Counted from the first letter of the stretch, positions 15,446-24,021 are shown. The stretch is 36,652 bases of DNA from Desulfobaccales bacterium (GCA_030694005.1 JAUXZG010000258.1:1-36652); one strand, 5' to 3'. Program-made: numbers and translations. Notes: generated by a model from the letters alone, not told the origin.

Positions 15446-17230
15446 ATGGCGAAGTATGATCCCACCAAACAATCGGACTGGCAGATTGCGGAAATTGCCG
15501 AAGCGGAAATGATTCCCTTCGACACGATGTGCGACAAACTGGGAATCCCTAAAGATGAGCGCATCCCTATGGGTCAGAAAATCGGGCGCGTGGACTACAT
15601 GAAGTGCCTGGAGCGCCTGAAGGCCAAGCCCGACGGCAAGTACATCGAGGTCACCGCCATCACCCCCACCCCCCTGGGCGAAGGCAAATCCACCTCCTCC
15701 ATGGGCCTCATCGAAGGCCTGGGCAAACGCGGCATGAACGTGGGCGGCTGCATCCGCCAGCCTTCTGGCGGCCCCACCATGAACATCAAAGGCTCCGCCG
15801 CGGGTGGCGGCATCTCCCTGCTCATCCCCTTAACCGACTTCTCCCTGGGCCTCACCGGCGACATCAACAACATCATGAACGCCCACAACCTGGCCATGGT
15901 GGCCGCCACCTCCCGGCTGCAGCACGAGTTCAACTATGACGACGCCCAGTTGGCCAAACGGAATTTGAAGCGCCTGAACATCGATCCGAAAAACTTCGAA
16001 ATGGGCTGGATCATGGACTTCTGCGCCCAGGCGCTGCGCCACATCATCATCGGCATGGGCGGCAAGATGGACGGCTTCATGATGAAGTCCTCCTTCGGCA
16101 TCGCGGTGTCCTCGGAAGTGATGGCCATCTTATCGGTGTTCACCTCTCTGGAAGACTTGCGGAAGCGGTTGAACGAAATGGTGGTGTGCTACGATAAGAA
16201 GGGCAACCCCATCACCACCGGCGACCTGGAAGTGGGCAACGCCATGACCGCCTGGATGGTGCCCTCCATCAACCCCACCCTGATGCAGACCGTGGAGAAG
16301 CAGCCCTGCTTCGTGCACGCCGGGCCCTTCGCCAACATCGCCGTGGGCCAGTCCTCCATCGTCGCCGACCAGATCGGTTTGAAGCTGTTTGATTACCATA
16401 TCACCGAGTCCGGCTTCGGCGCGGACATCGGCTTTGAGAAGTTCTGGAATGTCAAGTGCCGCTTCAGCGGCCTCATTCCCCACGTATCGGTGATCACCTC
16501 CACCGTGCGTGGCCTGAAGCACCACGGGGTCAACGCCGGCTCCCTGCCCTGCCCGCCGGGCAAACCGATTCCCAAAGAATATTTCTCGCCCTCGCCAAAG
16601 ACCTTTGCATGGCTGGAAGACGGGGTGGAAAACCTCTGCCAGCATATCCGCACCGTCAAGAAAGCCGGCATCACCCCGGTGGTGTGCATCAACTCCTTCC
16701 ATTTCGACAGCGACGAGGAGCACGCCCTCATCCGCCGTCGGGCCGAAGCCGAAGGCGCCATGGTGGCCGTGTCCCGGCACTGGCAGTTCGGCGGCGAAGG
16801 CGCCCTGGAATTCGCCGATGTCGTTATGGATGCCTGCAAAGAAAAACCCAAGTTCAAGTTCCTCTATCCCAACGAGCTGCCCCTTCGCAAGCGCGTTGAA
16901 CTCATCGCCAAGGAAGTGTACGGCGCGGCGGGCGTAGCCTTTGCCCCCGAGGCCAACGCCAAGGCGGAGCGCTTCGAGAAGGATCCCAAGTACAACGAAT
17001 ACGCCACCATGATGGTGAAGACGCACCTGTCCCTGACCCATGATCCCACGATCAAAGGCACCCCCAAGGGTTGGACCCTGCCGGTGCGGGACTTCCTGAT
17101 TTACGGCGGCGCCAAGTTCATCTGCCCGGTGTGCGGCGCTATCAGCCTCATGCCCGGCACCAGCTCCGACCCGGCCTACCGGCGGGTGGACGTGGATGTC
17201 AAGACCGGCAACGTCAAGGGAATATTCTAA
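15446..17230 (+). CDS. fhs: Formate-tetrahydrofolate ligase
   Basis: Fhs joins formate to tetrahydrofolate with ATP, giving 10-formyl-tetrahydrofolate, the entry to the methyl branch (or the ATP-yielding reverse in acetate oxidizers). The 594-residue protein carries the P-loop [17 protein letters not shown] near residue 75, the FTHFS signature region [23 protein letters not shown], and the segment [16 protein letters not shown]. It is somewhat longer than the roughly 560 residues of classic acetogen enzymes. The ATG has an ideal AAGGAGG upstream. It diverges from metV-metF, so both pathway parts share one control region. Codon usage is strongly C-ending, suggesting high expression. Confidence 0.97.
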   Translation: MAKYDPTKQSDWQIAEIAEAEMIPFDTMCDKLGIPKDERIPMGQKIGRVDYMKCLERLKAKPDGKYIEVTAITPTPLGEGKSTSSMGLIEGLGKRGMNVGGCIRQPSGGPTMNIKGSAAGGGISLLIPLTDFSLGLTGDINNIMNAHNLAMVAATSRLQHEFNYDDAQLAKRNLKRLNIDPKNFEMGWIMDFCAQALRHIIIGMGGKMDGFMMKSSFGIAVSSEVMAILSVFTSLEDLRKRLNEMVVCYDKKGNPITTGDLEVGNAMTAWMVPSINPTLMQTVEKQPCFVHAGPFANIAVGQSSIVADQIGLKLFDYHITESGFGADIGFEKFWNVKCRFSGLIPHVSVITSTVRGLKHHGVNAGSLPCPPGKPIPKEYFSPSPKTFAWLEDGVENLCQHIRTVKKAGITPVVCINSFHFDSDEEHALIRRRAEAEGAMVAVSRHWQFGGEGALEFADVVMDACKEKPKFKFLYPNELPLRKRVELIAKEVYGAAGVAFAPEANAKAERFEKDPKYNEYATMMVKTHLSLTHDPTIKGTPKGWTLPVRDFLIYGGAKFICPVCGAISLMPGTSSDPAYRRVDVDVKTGNVKGIF

Positions 17231-17249
17231 ACAGCATCACAATATTTTC

Positions 17250-17336
17250 CTCCAGGCCCTTCGGGGCCTGGAGGCCTTATAAGCCTCCGGCTTTCGGGAA
17301 TATGGCCTAAAGCGGCCCCTGGAAGCCGGTTTTTTT
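17250..17336 (+). terminator. Terminator region of fhs
   Basis: A perfect 10-bp stem with a TTCG tetraloop (17250-17259 with 17264-17273) lies 20 bases after the stop. A second pairing, CCGGCTT (17287-17293) with AAGCCGG (17323-17329), is followed by seven T residues (17330-17336). The second is the likelier release point. Confidence 0.75.
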
Positions 17337-17368
17337 ATGATTGCCCCAAGTCCCACTCATAGCAATAT

Positions 17369-17701
17369 AAGACCTCTGAAAAAATAGTTATACACAGCGT
17401 CATTAATTGAACATGCACAAGGAGGTTCCATTTTTGTCATTCTGAGCCGCCGCAGGCGGTGAAGAATCTCGAATTTACCGGCAATCATGAGACCCTTCGC
17501 CTGCGGCTCAGGGTGACAAAAAGGGCAGTATTAACGTGGGAAAACCATAATCATGTCCAATTATTTATGACGCTATGTATAATTGGGGTAATTTCTCTAG
17601 TGGGCGGCCAGAGACGGCCGCCCCACCTCTTTAATTTCTCTGGTGGGGCGGGCCTCCGTGCCCGCCATAACTAGTTTTTCCTGTCATTTTTCAGAGGTCT
17701 T
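17369..17701. mobile_element. Nested miniature inverted-repeat element, 333 bp
   Basis: The outer ends AAGACCTCTGAAAAA (17369-17383) and its exact inverse (17687-17701) define the element. Inside, a second inverted pair (about 17389-17415 with 17552-17582, sharing ATACAnAGCGTCAT and CATG) encloses a third unit of 92 bp (17431-17522) bounded by TTTTTGTCA/TGACAAAAA with CTGAGCCG inverted copies. Two G+C-rich hairpins (17602-17623 and 17647-17666) lie between the middle and outer right ends. It encodes nothing believable. Confidence 0.75.
17647..17666. repeat. Small hairpin, GGCGGGC/GCCCGCC with CTCCGT loop
   Basis: GGCGGGC (17647-17653) pairs with GCCCGCC (17660-17666) around the loop CTCCGT. 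A second copy at 20525-20544 has the same loop but GGCAGGC/GCCTGCC stems, a compensatory change. Confidence 0.8.
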
Positions 17702-17933
17702 TATTTGGTTTCAGGTAGCCCAGGCCCCTGGGCCGGGCTTTTTCACCAGACCTTGGCTAAACTGAGGCAGAAAATGTGGAAGGGCGTTGCTAGCCAATCA
17801 GGCAAAATCGCTTCGGCCGGCCGGAAAACGACCGGCCCGGGGCGTCTGTTCTATCTGGAGTTGCGGTTTGTTTGCCCTTGCCAATCTTTTCCCTAGCCCC
17901 TCATCCCTTAAGGAATTCTTGATTTTTGTTTTT

Positions 17934-17947
17934 GTGATATTTATCAC
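17934..17947. promoter_or_regulatory. CRP/FNR-family operator upstream of nfnAB
   Basis: GTGATA-TT-TATCAC is a perfect 14-bp palindrome, also readable as TGTGA-N6-TCACT (17933-17948), the CRP/FNR-superfamily pattern. It abuts a weak -35 (TTGCAT, 17948-17953) with TAAAAA (17972-17977) after 18 bases. The operator centre is then near -43, the position used by activators at weak promoters. Confidence 0.65.
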
Positions 17948-18075
17948 TTGCATCTTTTCCCCCACCCGTGGTAAAAATCCAACGATGTAGCAGAGACCAA
18001 GGCAGGCTTTGAAATGAGCCGGCTGGGACAGTCACGGCGGAAGAAAATTTTCACCCATTGAGGAGAGTTGCGCCT

Positions 18076-18933
18076 ATGTTTGAAATAGTGGAGCGTCAGG
18101 AAATGGCCCAGGGGACGGTGGTGAGCAATTGGGTCAAGGCTCCCAAGATCGCCAAAAAGGCCAAACCGGGGCAGTTCGTCATCTTAAGGGCCAACGAAAA
18201 GGGGGAGCGCATCCCCCTGACCATGGCGGACACCGATCCGGCCAAGGGCCTGATCAACATTATCTACCAGGTGGTGGGCAAAAGCACCGCCCTGTTTAAG
18301 ACCCTCAAAGTGGGAGACGGCTATCTGGACGTCATCGGCCCTCTGGGGCAGCCCACTCATCTGGACAAAGTCGGCAAGGTGGTCTGCGTCGGCGGCGGCA
18401 CCGGCGTGGCCGTGGTGCACCCCATCACCCGGGGTTTGAAACAGGTGGGCAACCAGGTTTTCGCGGTCATCGGGGCCCGGAACAAAGATTTGCTCATCCT
18501 GGAAGACCAGATGCGGGCCGCCTCCCATGAGCTGATGGTCTGCACCGACGACGGCTCATACGGCCACCACGGTTTTGTCACCGACATGCTGAAGAAAGTG
18601 CTCACCGAGCACCAGGACATCGCCCTGGCGGTGTGCATCGGCCCGGTGCCCATGATGAAGTTCTGCTGCAAAATGACCAAAGAATTCGGGGTCAAGACCC
18701 TGGTGAGCCTTAATCCCATCATGGTGGACGGCACCGGCATGTGCGGCTGTTGCCGGGTGACGGTGGGCGGCAAGAGGAAGTTCGCCTGCGTGGACGGCCC
18801 GGAGTTTGACGGCCACGAGACCGACTTTGAGGAGCTTACGGCCCGGCTTAAGGGTTATCTGGACCTGGAGAAAGTCTCCTATGACGAGTTCAAGGCAGCC
18901 CACGGCTCCGGGAAATGCTCCTGTTGCAGCTGA
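18076..18933 (+). CDS. nfnA: NfnA-type ferredoxin-NADP reductase subunit (sulfide dehydrogenase SudB-like)
   Basis: This is the small subunit of the bifurcating ferredoxin-dependent NAD(H)/NADP(H) transhydrogenase. The 285-residue protein has the FAD-binding domain (KPGQFVILRANEKGERIPLT), the nucleotide-binding site CVGGGTGVAVVHP, IGPVPMMKF and a C-terminal [2Fe-2S] motif MCGCCRVTV with a fourth Cys in KFACVDGPEFDGH. The tail ends in an extra Cys cluster, CSCCS. The ATG at 18076 follows AGGAGAG with eight bases between; an upstream TTG at 18058 would swallow that site. NfnB follows after 43 bases with its own ribosome site. It links ferredoxin from CO or pyruvate oxidation to NADPH and NADH. 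Confidence 0.9.
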   Translation: MFEIVERQEMAQGTVVSNWVKAPKIAKKAKPGQFVILRANEKGERIPLTMADTDPAKGLINIIYQVVGKSTALFKTLKVGDGYLDVIGPLGQPTHLDKVGKVVCVGGGTGVAVVHPITRGLKQVGNQVFAVIGARNKDLLILEDQMRAASHELMVCTDDGSYGHHGFVTDMLKKVLTEHQDIALAVCIGPVPMMKFCCKMTKEFGVKTLVSLNPIMVDGTGMCGCCRVTVGGKRKFACVDGPEFDGHETDFEELTARLKGYLDLEKVSYDEFKAAHGSGKCSCCS

Positions 18934-18976
18934 GAACTGAGCCTTTTAAGGCCGTAAGCCAGGGAGGAGAAGAATA

Positions 18977-20395
18977 ATGACCGAAGAAGTAAAACCCCCC
19001 AAAAGAGAGAAAATCCCCCGGCAAAAAATGCCGGAGCAGGAGCCCAAGGTAAGGGCCCGCAACTTTCAAGAAGTGCCCTTCGGCTTATCCCCGGAACTGG
19101 CCCAAAAGGAAGCGGAGCGCTGCATCCAGTGCAAAGACCCCCGCTGCAAGCAGGGCTGCCCGGTGGAGATCGACGTCCCCAGGTTCATCAAAGAAATCAA
19201 GGAAGGCGACTTTGAAGCGGCTATCAGAACCCTGTGGGAAATGAACGCCCTGCCCGCCATTTGCGGGAGGGTCTGCCCCCAGGAAATCCAGTGCGAAGGT
19301 CTCTGCGTCATCGGCAAAAAGGAAGAGCCGGTGGCCATCGGCAACCTGGAGCGCTTCGCCGCAGATTACCAGCGCCTCCACGGCCGGGACATCCTGCCCC
19401 CCAAGGCGGACCCCACGGGCAAGAAGGTGGCGGTGGTGGGGGCCGGCCCGGCCGGCCTGACCGTGGCCGGGGACTTGATCCTCAAGGGCCACGAGGTCAC
19501 CGTTTTCGAGGCTCTCCACGCCCCGGGCGGGGTGCTGCTTTACGGCATCCCGGAGTTCCGCCTGCCCAAGGAGATCGTGGCCCACGAATGCCATTATCTG
19601 GAGAGGCTGGGAGTCAAGATTCTGGTAAACCAGGTCGTCGGCCGCACGGACACCGTGGACGAGCTTTTCGAACAGGGCTTTGACGCGGTCTTCCTGGCCG
19701 TGGGCGCCGGGCTGCCCGTGTTCCTCAACGTCCCCGGGGAAAATCTGATCGGCATTTACTCCGCCAACGAATATCTCACCCGGGCCAACCTGATGAAGGC
19801 CTACGCCTTCCCGGAATACGACACCCCGCTGGTGAAAGGCAAGAACGTGGCCACCTTCGGGGCCGGCAACGTGTCCATGGACTCGGCCCGCACCGCCCTG
19901 CGCATGGGCGCGGACCATTCCTACATCATCTACCGCCGCTCCGAGGCGGAGATGCCGGCCCGGGCCGCCGAGATCCACCATGCCCATGAAGAAGGCGTGG
20001 AATTCATGCTGCTCAGCGCGCCCACCCGCTTCCTCGGCGATGAGGAAGGAAGGGTCAAGGCGGTGGAATGCCTGCGCATGGAACTGGGCGAACCCGACGC
20101 CTCCGGGCGGCGGCGGCCCGTGCCCCTCGAAGGCTCAGAGTTCATCGTGGACATCGACCTGGCGGTGATCTCCATCGGCGCCGGGGCCAACCCCCTGCTC
20201 ACCAAGACCACCCCGGGCCTGGCCCTGAACAAATGGGGCTATATCATCGCGGACCCCAAAACCGGCAAGACCATGAAACCCAAGGTCTGGGCCGGCGGCG
20301 ACATCGTCACCGGCTCGGCCACCGTGATCCTGGCCATGGGCGCCGGACGCCTATCGGCCAACTCCATCCACGACTTCCTGACCATGGGGTGGTAG
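18977..20395 (+). CDS. nfnB: NfnB-type large subunit (GltD-like / sulfide dehydrogenase SudA-like)
   Basis: This 472-residue flavoprotein is the electron-bifurcating subunit of the NfnAB complex. The N-terminal domain carries Fe-S cysteines in CIQCKDPRCKQGCPVEID and CGRVCPQEIQCEGLC. FAD and NADPH sites follow: VVGAGPAGLTVAGDL, then TFGAGNVSMDSARTALR, and the C-terminal GGDIVTGSATVILAMGAGR. The same fold serves as glutamate synthase small subunit, but no large gltB gene is near, and pairing with an NfnA-type gene fixes the assignment. A hairpin element and then a classical terminator follow the stop. Confidence 0.92.
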   Translation: MTEEVKPPKREKIPRQKMPEQEPKVRARNFQEVPFGLSPELAQKEAERCIQCKDPRCKQGCPVEIDVPRFIKEIKEGDFEAAIRTLWEMNALPAICGRVCPQEIQCEGLCVIGKKEEPVAIGNLERFAADYQRLHGRDILPPKADPTGKKVAVVGAGPAGLTVAGDLILKGHEVTVFEALHAPGGVLLYGIPEFRLPKEIVAHECHYLERLGVKILVNQVVGRTDTVDELFEQGFDAVFLAVGAGLPVFLNVPGENLIGIYSANEYLTRANLMKAYAFPEYDTPLVKGKNVATFGAGNVSMDSARTALRMGADHSYIIYRRSEAEMPARAAEIHHAHEEGVEFMLLSAPTRFLGDEEGRVKAVECLRMELGEPDASGRRRPVPLEGSEFIVDIDLAVISIGAGANPLLTKTTPGLALNKWGYIIADPKTGKTMKPKVWAGGDIVTGSATVILAMGAGRLSANSIHDFLTMGW

Positions 20396-20404
20396 TAAAG
20401 ACTT

Positions 20405-20447
20405 TGGGGGAGGGGCTAAGGGCCAGTGGGCCCTTACCCCTCCCCCA
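20405..20447. repeat. GC-rich hairpin element, copy E (half element)
   Basis: TGGGGGAGGGG plus TAAGGGCC (20405-20424) pairs with GGCCCTTA plus CCCCTCCCCCA (20429-20447), 19 bp with one bulged C and a 4-nt loop. It starts ten bases after the nfnB stop and is followed by the C-rich arm of the family and then by a true terminator where other copies have the central hairpin. Confidence 0.87.
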
Positions 20448-20471
20448 CACCCCCTCCCCAATCCCTTAAGC

Positions 20472-20502
20472 AAAAGGAGGGCCGAGATGGCCCTCCTTTT
20501 TA
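20472..20502 (+). terminator. Intrinsic terminator of nfnAB
   Basis: AAAAGGAGGGCC (20472-20483) pairs perfectly with GGCCCTCCTTTT (20489-20500), with a 5-nt loop and a following T-rich run. Confidence 0.9.
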
Positions 20503-20524
20503 TTTGGTGGGGGAGACATGGTGG

Positions 20525-20720
20525 GGCAGGCCTCCGTGCCTGCCGTCTTATGAAATGCAAGGAATTCTCTCTCGTTCCCAAGCTCCTGCTTGGGAACGCA
20601 ATTATTGGCCCAAGCTCTGCTTGGGCACCATATTGTCATAAATTGGGAATATTGTTCTCATAGGCCATGCAAAGCAATGCTTTGTTCCAAAATGGGTTCC
20701 CAAGCTGGAGCTAGGGAACC
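20525..20720. repeat. Cluster of five small hairpins
   Basis: Five hairpins stand in 200 bases with no gene. GGCAGGC/GCCTGCC (20525-20544) is the sister of 17647-17666. CGTTCCCAAGC/GCTTGGGAACG is a perfect 11 bp (20573-20598). GCCCAAGC/GCTTGGGC (20608-20626) and CAAAGC/GCTTTG (20670-20684) follow. GGTTCCCAAGC/GCTAGGGAACC (20695-20720) has one mismatch. Numbers two, three and five are variants of one GTTCCCAAGC module. Confidence 0.8.
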
Positions 20721-20728
20721 AGACATGA

Positions 20729-21784
20729 TTAGTCTTTGCTCGACCCCTCCGGCCCCGAGTCCTCCGGACGCCGCTCTAACAAATAAATGGGCAACTGGGT
20801 TTTCTCATCTATGATGGCTTGGGCAAGTTGCTCCCAAGTGAGGCCGGTGGCGTTTTGCAGGTTTAATCCCTCTAAATGGGCTTTGTAGAGGATTGCCCCC
20901 TCCAATTTGGTTGAAGCGAGAATCGCCCCCTCTAAATGGGCTTCACTAAGGCTAGCCTCTTCCAAATTTGATGCAATGATGAGCGCCTTCTTCAAGTGAG
21001 TTCCATTAAGAAATGCCTTCTCCATGTCGGCTTTAGCCAAAGTTGCCTCCTCCAGATGTGCCTCATCAAGTATTGCTTCCTTCAAATTGATATCAGTAAG
21101 TTTTGCTCCCCGCAAATCGGTGTTGCGTAAATCCAGATTTGCCGTCTCCCCTTTACCATAGCTGTACTTTCGACGGCCCAGGATGGTAAGAACGGCCTGG
21201 ATGTCTGTGGCCGGTTTGGTTTTAGGCTCTTGCCAGGGGAAAGCAGGTCTTTCCGCGACTGTTTGTTTCTCCCCAGAGTCCTCTTCACCTCCATCCTGCG
21301 ATTGCTCCCGGCAAGGTGCATTCTCCCTTACGTAAGCGGTGAGGGTCTCCATGATAGGCCTGTAGTCCTTGTCCGAATCGTTGGCGATGCGCTCCAGGGC
21401 GTAGATGCCCCCAAGTCTGACTTCCATCTTGTCGCTGCCCAACTGCTCGATGGCCCGGGTGAAGCGCTCGGTAATTTGGCCTTCTTGGGCCACCAACACC
21501 TGGCGCTCCAGGGCCCTGATGCGGCGGTGGGCCAGGGTGATGCCGATGATGGCCAGGATGCCGCCCAGGATGTAGGCCAGGGTCTTGCGGGCTTCGTTCT
21601 CGATATCGAAGCAGACCTTGGGAGGCAGCCCCGTTTGGTCCGGAGGGCACAGCGGCACTTGCATTTTGGGCACGTAGATCAACGCCCAAATGCCGCCGGC
21701 TACGGCCAAGGCGGCCAGCACCCATAAGAGGAAAGGCCAGACCTCCCGCCATCCTTGTTTCAAGGCTTCTAGTCTTTCGCCCAC
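20729..21784 (-). CDS. Membrane-anchored pentapeptide-repeat protein
   Basis: This 351-residue protein has two N-terminal membrane segments (about residues 15-40 and 68-88). A conserved cytosolic segment follows, ERFTRAIEQLGS and EVRLGGIYALERIANDS, seen in many bacterial pentapeptide-repeat proteins. Residues from about 220 to 320 are A(D/N)LxxA-type repeats (LDLRNTDLRGAKL, AHLEEATLAKADMEKA and so on) that would form a right-handed quadrilateral beta-helix. The start is a GTG with AGAGGG upstream. The function is unknown; the family may act as a scaffold or DNA-mimic. It stands alone between hairpin-rich gaps. Confidence 0.85.
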   Translation of the reverse strand: MGERLEALKQGWREVWPFLLWVLAALAVAGGIWALIYVPKMQVPLCPPDQTGLPPKVCFDIENEARKTLAYILGGILAIIGITLAHRRIRALERQVLVAQEGQITERFTRAIEQLGSDKMEVRLGGIYALERIANDSDKDYRPIMETLTAYVRENAPCREQSQDGGEEDSGEKQTVAERPAFPWQEPKTKPATDIQAVLTILGRRKYSYGKGETANLDLRNTDLRGAKLTDINLKEAILDEAHLEEATLAKADMEKAFLNGTHLKKALIIASNLEEASLSEAHLEGAILASTKLEGAILYKAHLEGLNLQNATGLTWEQLAQAIIDEKTQLPIYLLERRPEDSGPEGSSKD

Positions 21785-21850
21785 CGCACCCTCTTTTTAC
21801 TCAGTATTACTGACTCTCAGCGTGATTCTTTAGAAAGTTCAACTAATTTA

Positions 21851-21960
21851 AACGTGTTGAGGCGGGCCAACGGTCCGCCTCAACACGTTCCCTTATGGGG
21901 GTTGGGAGGGGGGTTTGGGGGGAGGGCAGGGGCCCACCGGCCCCTGGCCCCCTCCCCCCA
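21851..21960. repeat. GC-rich composite hairpin element, copy F
   Basis: The central stem AACGTGTTGAGGCGG (21851-21865) pairs perfectly with 21875-21889. The right hairpin pairs TGGGGGGAGGG (21916-21926) with CCCTCCCCCCA (21950-21960), with AGGGGCC/GGCCCCT inside. The G-quadruplex motif is at 21897-21926. It ends 20 bases from the cooS stop codon. Confidence 0.87.
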
Positions 21961-21980
21961 TAACCTCATTCTCAAGTCGC

Positions 21981-23999
21981 TTAATGCTCTTCGCCGGCGG
22001 CGGCTTCCAGCTCCCGGCGCATGGCCATGTCAAACAGCACCCGCTCCCGGGCCTTGTCGATGCCTAAGGCCTGGCGCTTTTTGTCGATGTGAGCGATCAT
22101 CTTGGCGGCCATCTTTTCCGGATCCGCCTCGAAGTCCCACTTGCCGCCGTACTCTTCTTCGATCCCCTTGAAGAGGTAGTCCGTGAGGAGTTCGGAGCCG
22201 GTGGTGGGCCAGGTCACGCCAAAGAGGGTATAAACTCCCGAGGCGACGAAATACTGGCCGATGGCGATGGCCTTCTCACTCATCCACTCCGGCGCCGCGC
22301 CCGCGGCGGGCAGGTCGCTGATGTCGGTGCCCAGGCCGCCGGCCTTGACGCAGGCGGTGGCGGCCATGAGAATCCTGGAGTTGTCCACGCAGGCCCCCAT
22401 GTGCAAGACCGGCGGGATGCCCACGGTCTCGCAGACCTCGGCCAGCCCGGGGCCGCAGTACTTGGAGGCGGCCTCCGGGGTGAGCAGGCCGTATTTTCCC
22501 GCGGCCATGGCGGCGCAGCCGGTGGACAGGACGATGACATCGTTCTTCAAGAGCTCCTTGATCAGGGTCATGTGGGAGCTGTCCTGGGTGGTGCGGCAGT
22601 TGTTGCAGCCCACCACGCCGGCCACGCCCCGTATCCGGCCGCCGATGATATTGTCGTTCAAGGTGTAGTAGGAGCCCCGGATGGAGCCGCCCAAAAGATA
22701 CTGGATGGTCTCATAGCTGAAACCTACTATCGTGGGGGAGCTGACCGACGGGATCAACACCGGGGCCCGGCGGTTGGGATAGTTGTCAATGGCCTCCCGG
22801 ATGATCCGGCGGGCTACATCCAGGGCGTGATGCGCGTCAAAAGGGATGTGCAGCGGTGCCCCTTCCATCATGGCCCGGTCGTCGGTGGTGATGATCTTGG
22901 TGTGGTAGCACTTGGCCACATTGGCCAGGGCCTGCATCTCGCACTGGACGTCCACCACCAGGGCGTCCACCGCGCCGGTGATCACCGCCAGCTCCTGGTG
23001 CAGGTAGTTGCCGGCCACCGGCACGCCGTGGCGCATGAGCACCTCGTTGGCGGAGCAGCACATGCCGGCCAACTGGATGCCCTTGGCCCCCTTGTTCTGG
23101 GCATACTGGATGAGCTCCGGTTCCTGGGCCGCCACATAAAGCATCTCCGGCAGCAGCGGCTCATGCCCGTGCATGACGACGTTGACGTGGTCTTCTTTTA
23201 AAACCCCCAGGTTGATTTCCCCGGCTATGGGCACCGGGCAACCGAAAATGATGTCCTGCAGGTCGGTGGAGATCATGGAGCCGCCCCAGCCGTCCGCCAG
23301 GGCGCAGCGGGTGGACTGTTTGATAAGGTTGTGGTAGTCCTGGTCCACCCCCATGTGGGTGCGGTGCATCAATTCCACCACCTCGATGTCCAGGCCCCGG
23401 GGCACCACGCCGTGCTTGCGCCAGATTTCCTGACGCTTTTTGGGGGCCCGGCGGACATAGTTGATTTCGCCGTCCTGCTGGCCGAACTCCGCCAGAATTT
23501 TGTCGGCCAGGTCCTGGGCGATGGCCTCTTTGGGGCGGGGCTGGGCGTCATCGCCTTCGCCTGCGGCGATGGCCACGTCCCAATCCCGGGCCACCCTTCT
23601 GAGTTTGGCCACATCCTTGATTTCGTAACCCGGGGCCTCGCCGTGGGCAATTTCTTTGAAGAGCTTGGCCACGCCCCGGGAATGGTCATTGTGGGAGGCG
23701 GTGCCGGAGGCCACCATGCGGGCGAAGTTGCGGGCCACGATGGTTTCGGCGGTGGCTCCGCACAGCCCCATGCGCTGTTTTTTGTCAGCCGCGGTTTCCC
23801 CTTCCTTCTTTTTGGGAGGGGGCACCCGGCAAGGACCCTGGGCACAGATGCGGCAACAGGCGCCTTCTATGCCGATGGGACAGGGTTTCATGGCCTTGGC
23901 GCGATCAAAAATGGTCTCAACGCCTTCCGCTGCAGCCTTTTTGATCATCTCCTGCGCCGCCACGTCCATAGACAATTTTTCCAGCTCCAACTCCGCCAT
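21981..23999 (-). CDS. cooS: Anaerobic carbon monoxide dehydrogenase, catalytic subunit
   Basis: CooS interconverts CO and CO2 at a Ni-Fe-S C-cluster and passes electrons to ferredoxin. The 672-residue protein has all metal ligands of the CODH-II pattern. D and B cluster cysteines are in CPIGIEGACCRICAQGPC and GLCGA. The C-cluster His is in HGHEP, with its cysteines in MCCSANE, DVQCEM, GCNNC, STGCAAM and GACVDN. The catalytic Lys is in SEKAIAIG and the His relay in HNDHSRG. Between GPC and GLC there are 22 residues rather than 13, an insertion rich in Lys and Glu. The gene is solitary: no cooC or acs genes adjoin. AAGGAG (24006-24011) precedes the ATG. A miniature inverted-repeat element ends 23 bases upstream. 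Confidence 0.96.
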   Translation of the reverse strand: MAELELEKLSMDVAAQEMIKKAAAEGVETIFDRAKAMKPCPIGIEGACCRICAQGPCRVPPPKKKEGETAADKKQRMGLCGATAETIVARNFARMVASGTASHNDHSRGVAKLFKEIAHGEAPGYEIKDVAKLRRVARDWDVAIAAGEGDDAQPRPKEAIAQDLADKILAEFGQQDGEINYVRRAPKKRQEIWRKHGVVPRGLDIEVVELMHRTHMGVDQDYHNLIKQSTRCALADGWGGSMISTDLQDIIFGCPVPIAGEINLGVLKEDHVNVVMHGHEPLLPEMLYVAAQEPELIQYAQNKGAKGIQLAGMCCSANEVLMRHGVPVAGNYLHQELAVITGAVDALVVDVQCEMQALANVAKCYHTKIITTDDRAMMEGAPLHIPFDAHHALDVARRIIREAIDNYPNRRAPVLIPSVSSPTIVGFSYETIQYLLGGSIRGSYYTLNDNIIGGRIRGVAGVVGCNNCRTTQDSSHMTLIKELLKNDVIVLSTGCAAMAAGKYGLLTPEAASKYCGPGLAEVCETVGIPPVLHMGACVDNSRILMAATACVKAGGLGTDISDLPAAGAAPEWMSEKAIAIGQYFVASGVYTLFGVTWPTTGSELLTDYLFKGIEEEYGGKWDFEADPEKMAAKMIAHIDKKRQALGIDKARERVLFDMAMRRELEAAAGEEH

Positions 24000-24021
24000 A
24001 ATTTACTCCTTATGCCAACAG

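Noticed and set aside
17459-17990. Short open frames between fhs and nfnA
   Set aside because: They run through inverted-repeat elements and promoter sequence, lack ribosome sites and have no protein-like pattern.
20525-20720. CRISPR array
   Set aside because: The repeated units are self-complementary hairpins of varying length without regular spacers, and no cas gene is present.
22089-23201. Long open frames antisense to cooS (also 16130-17041 against fhs and 33040-34071 against ftsH)
   Set aside because: All have the skewed His/Gly/Val composition of codon-bias shadows and lie opposite genes with complete catalytic motifs.
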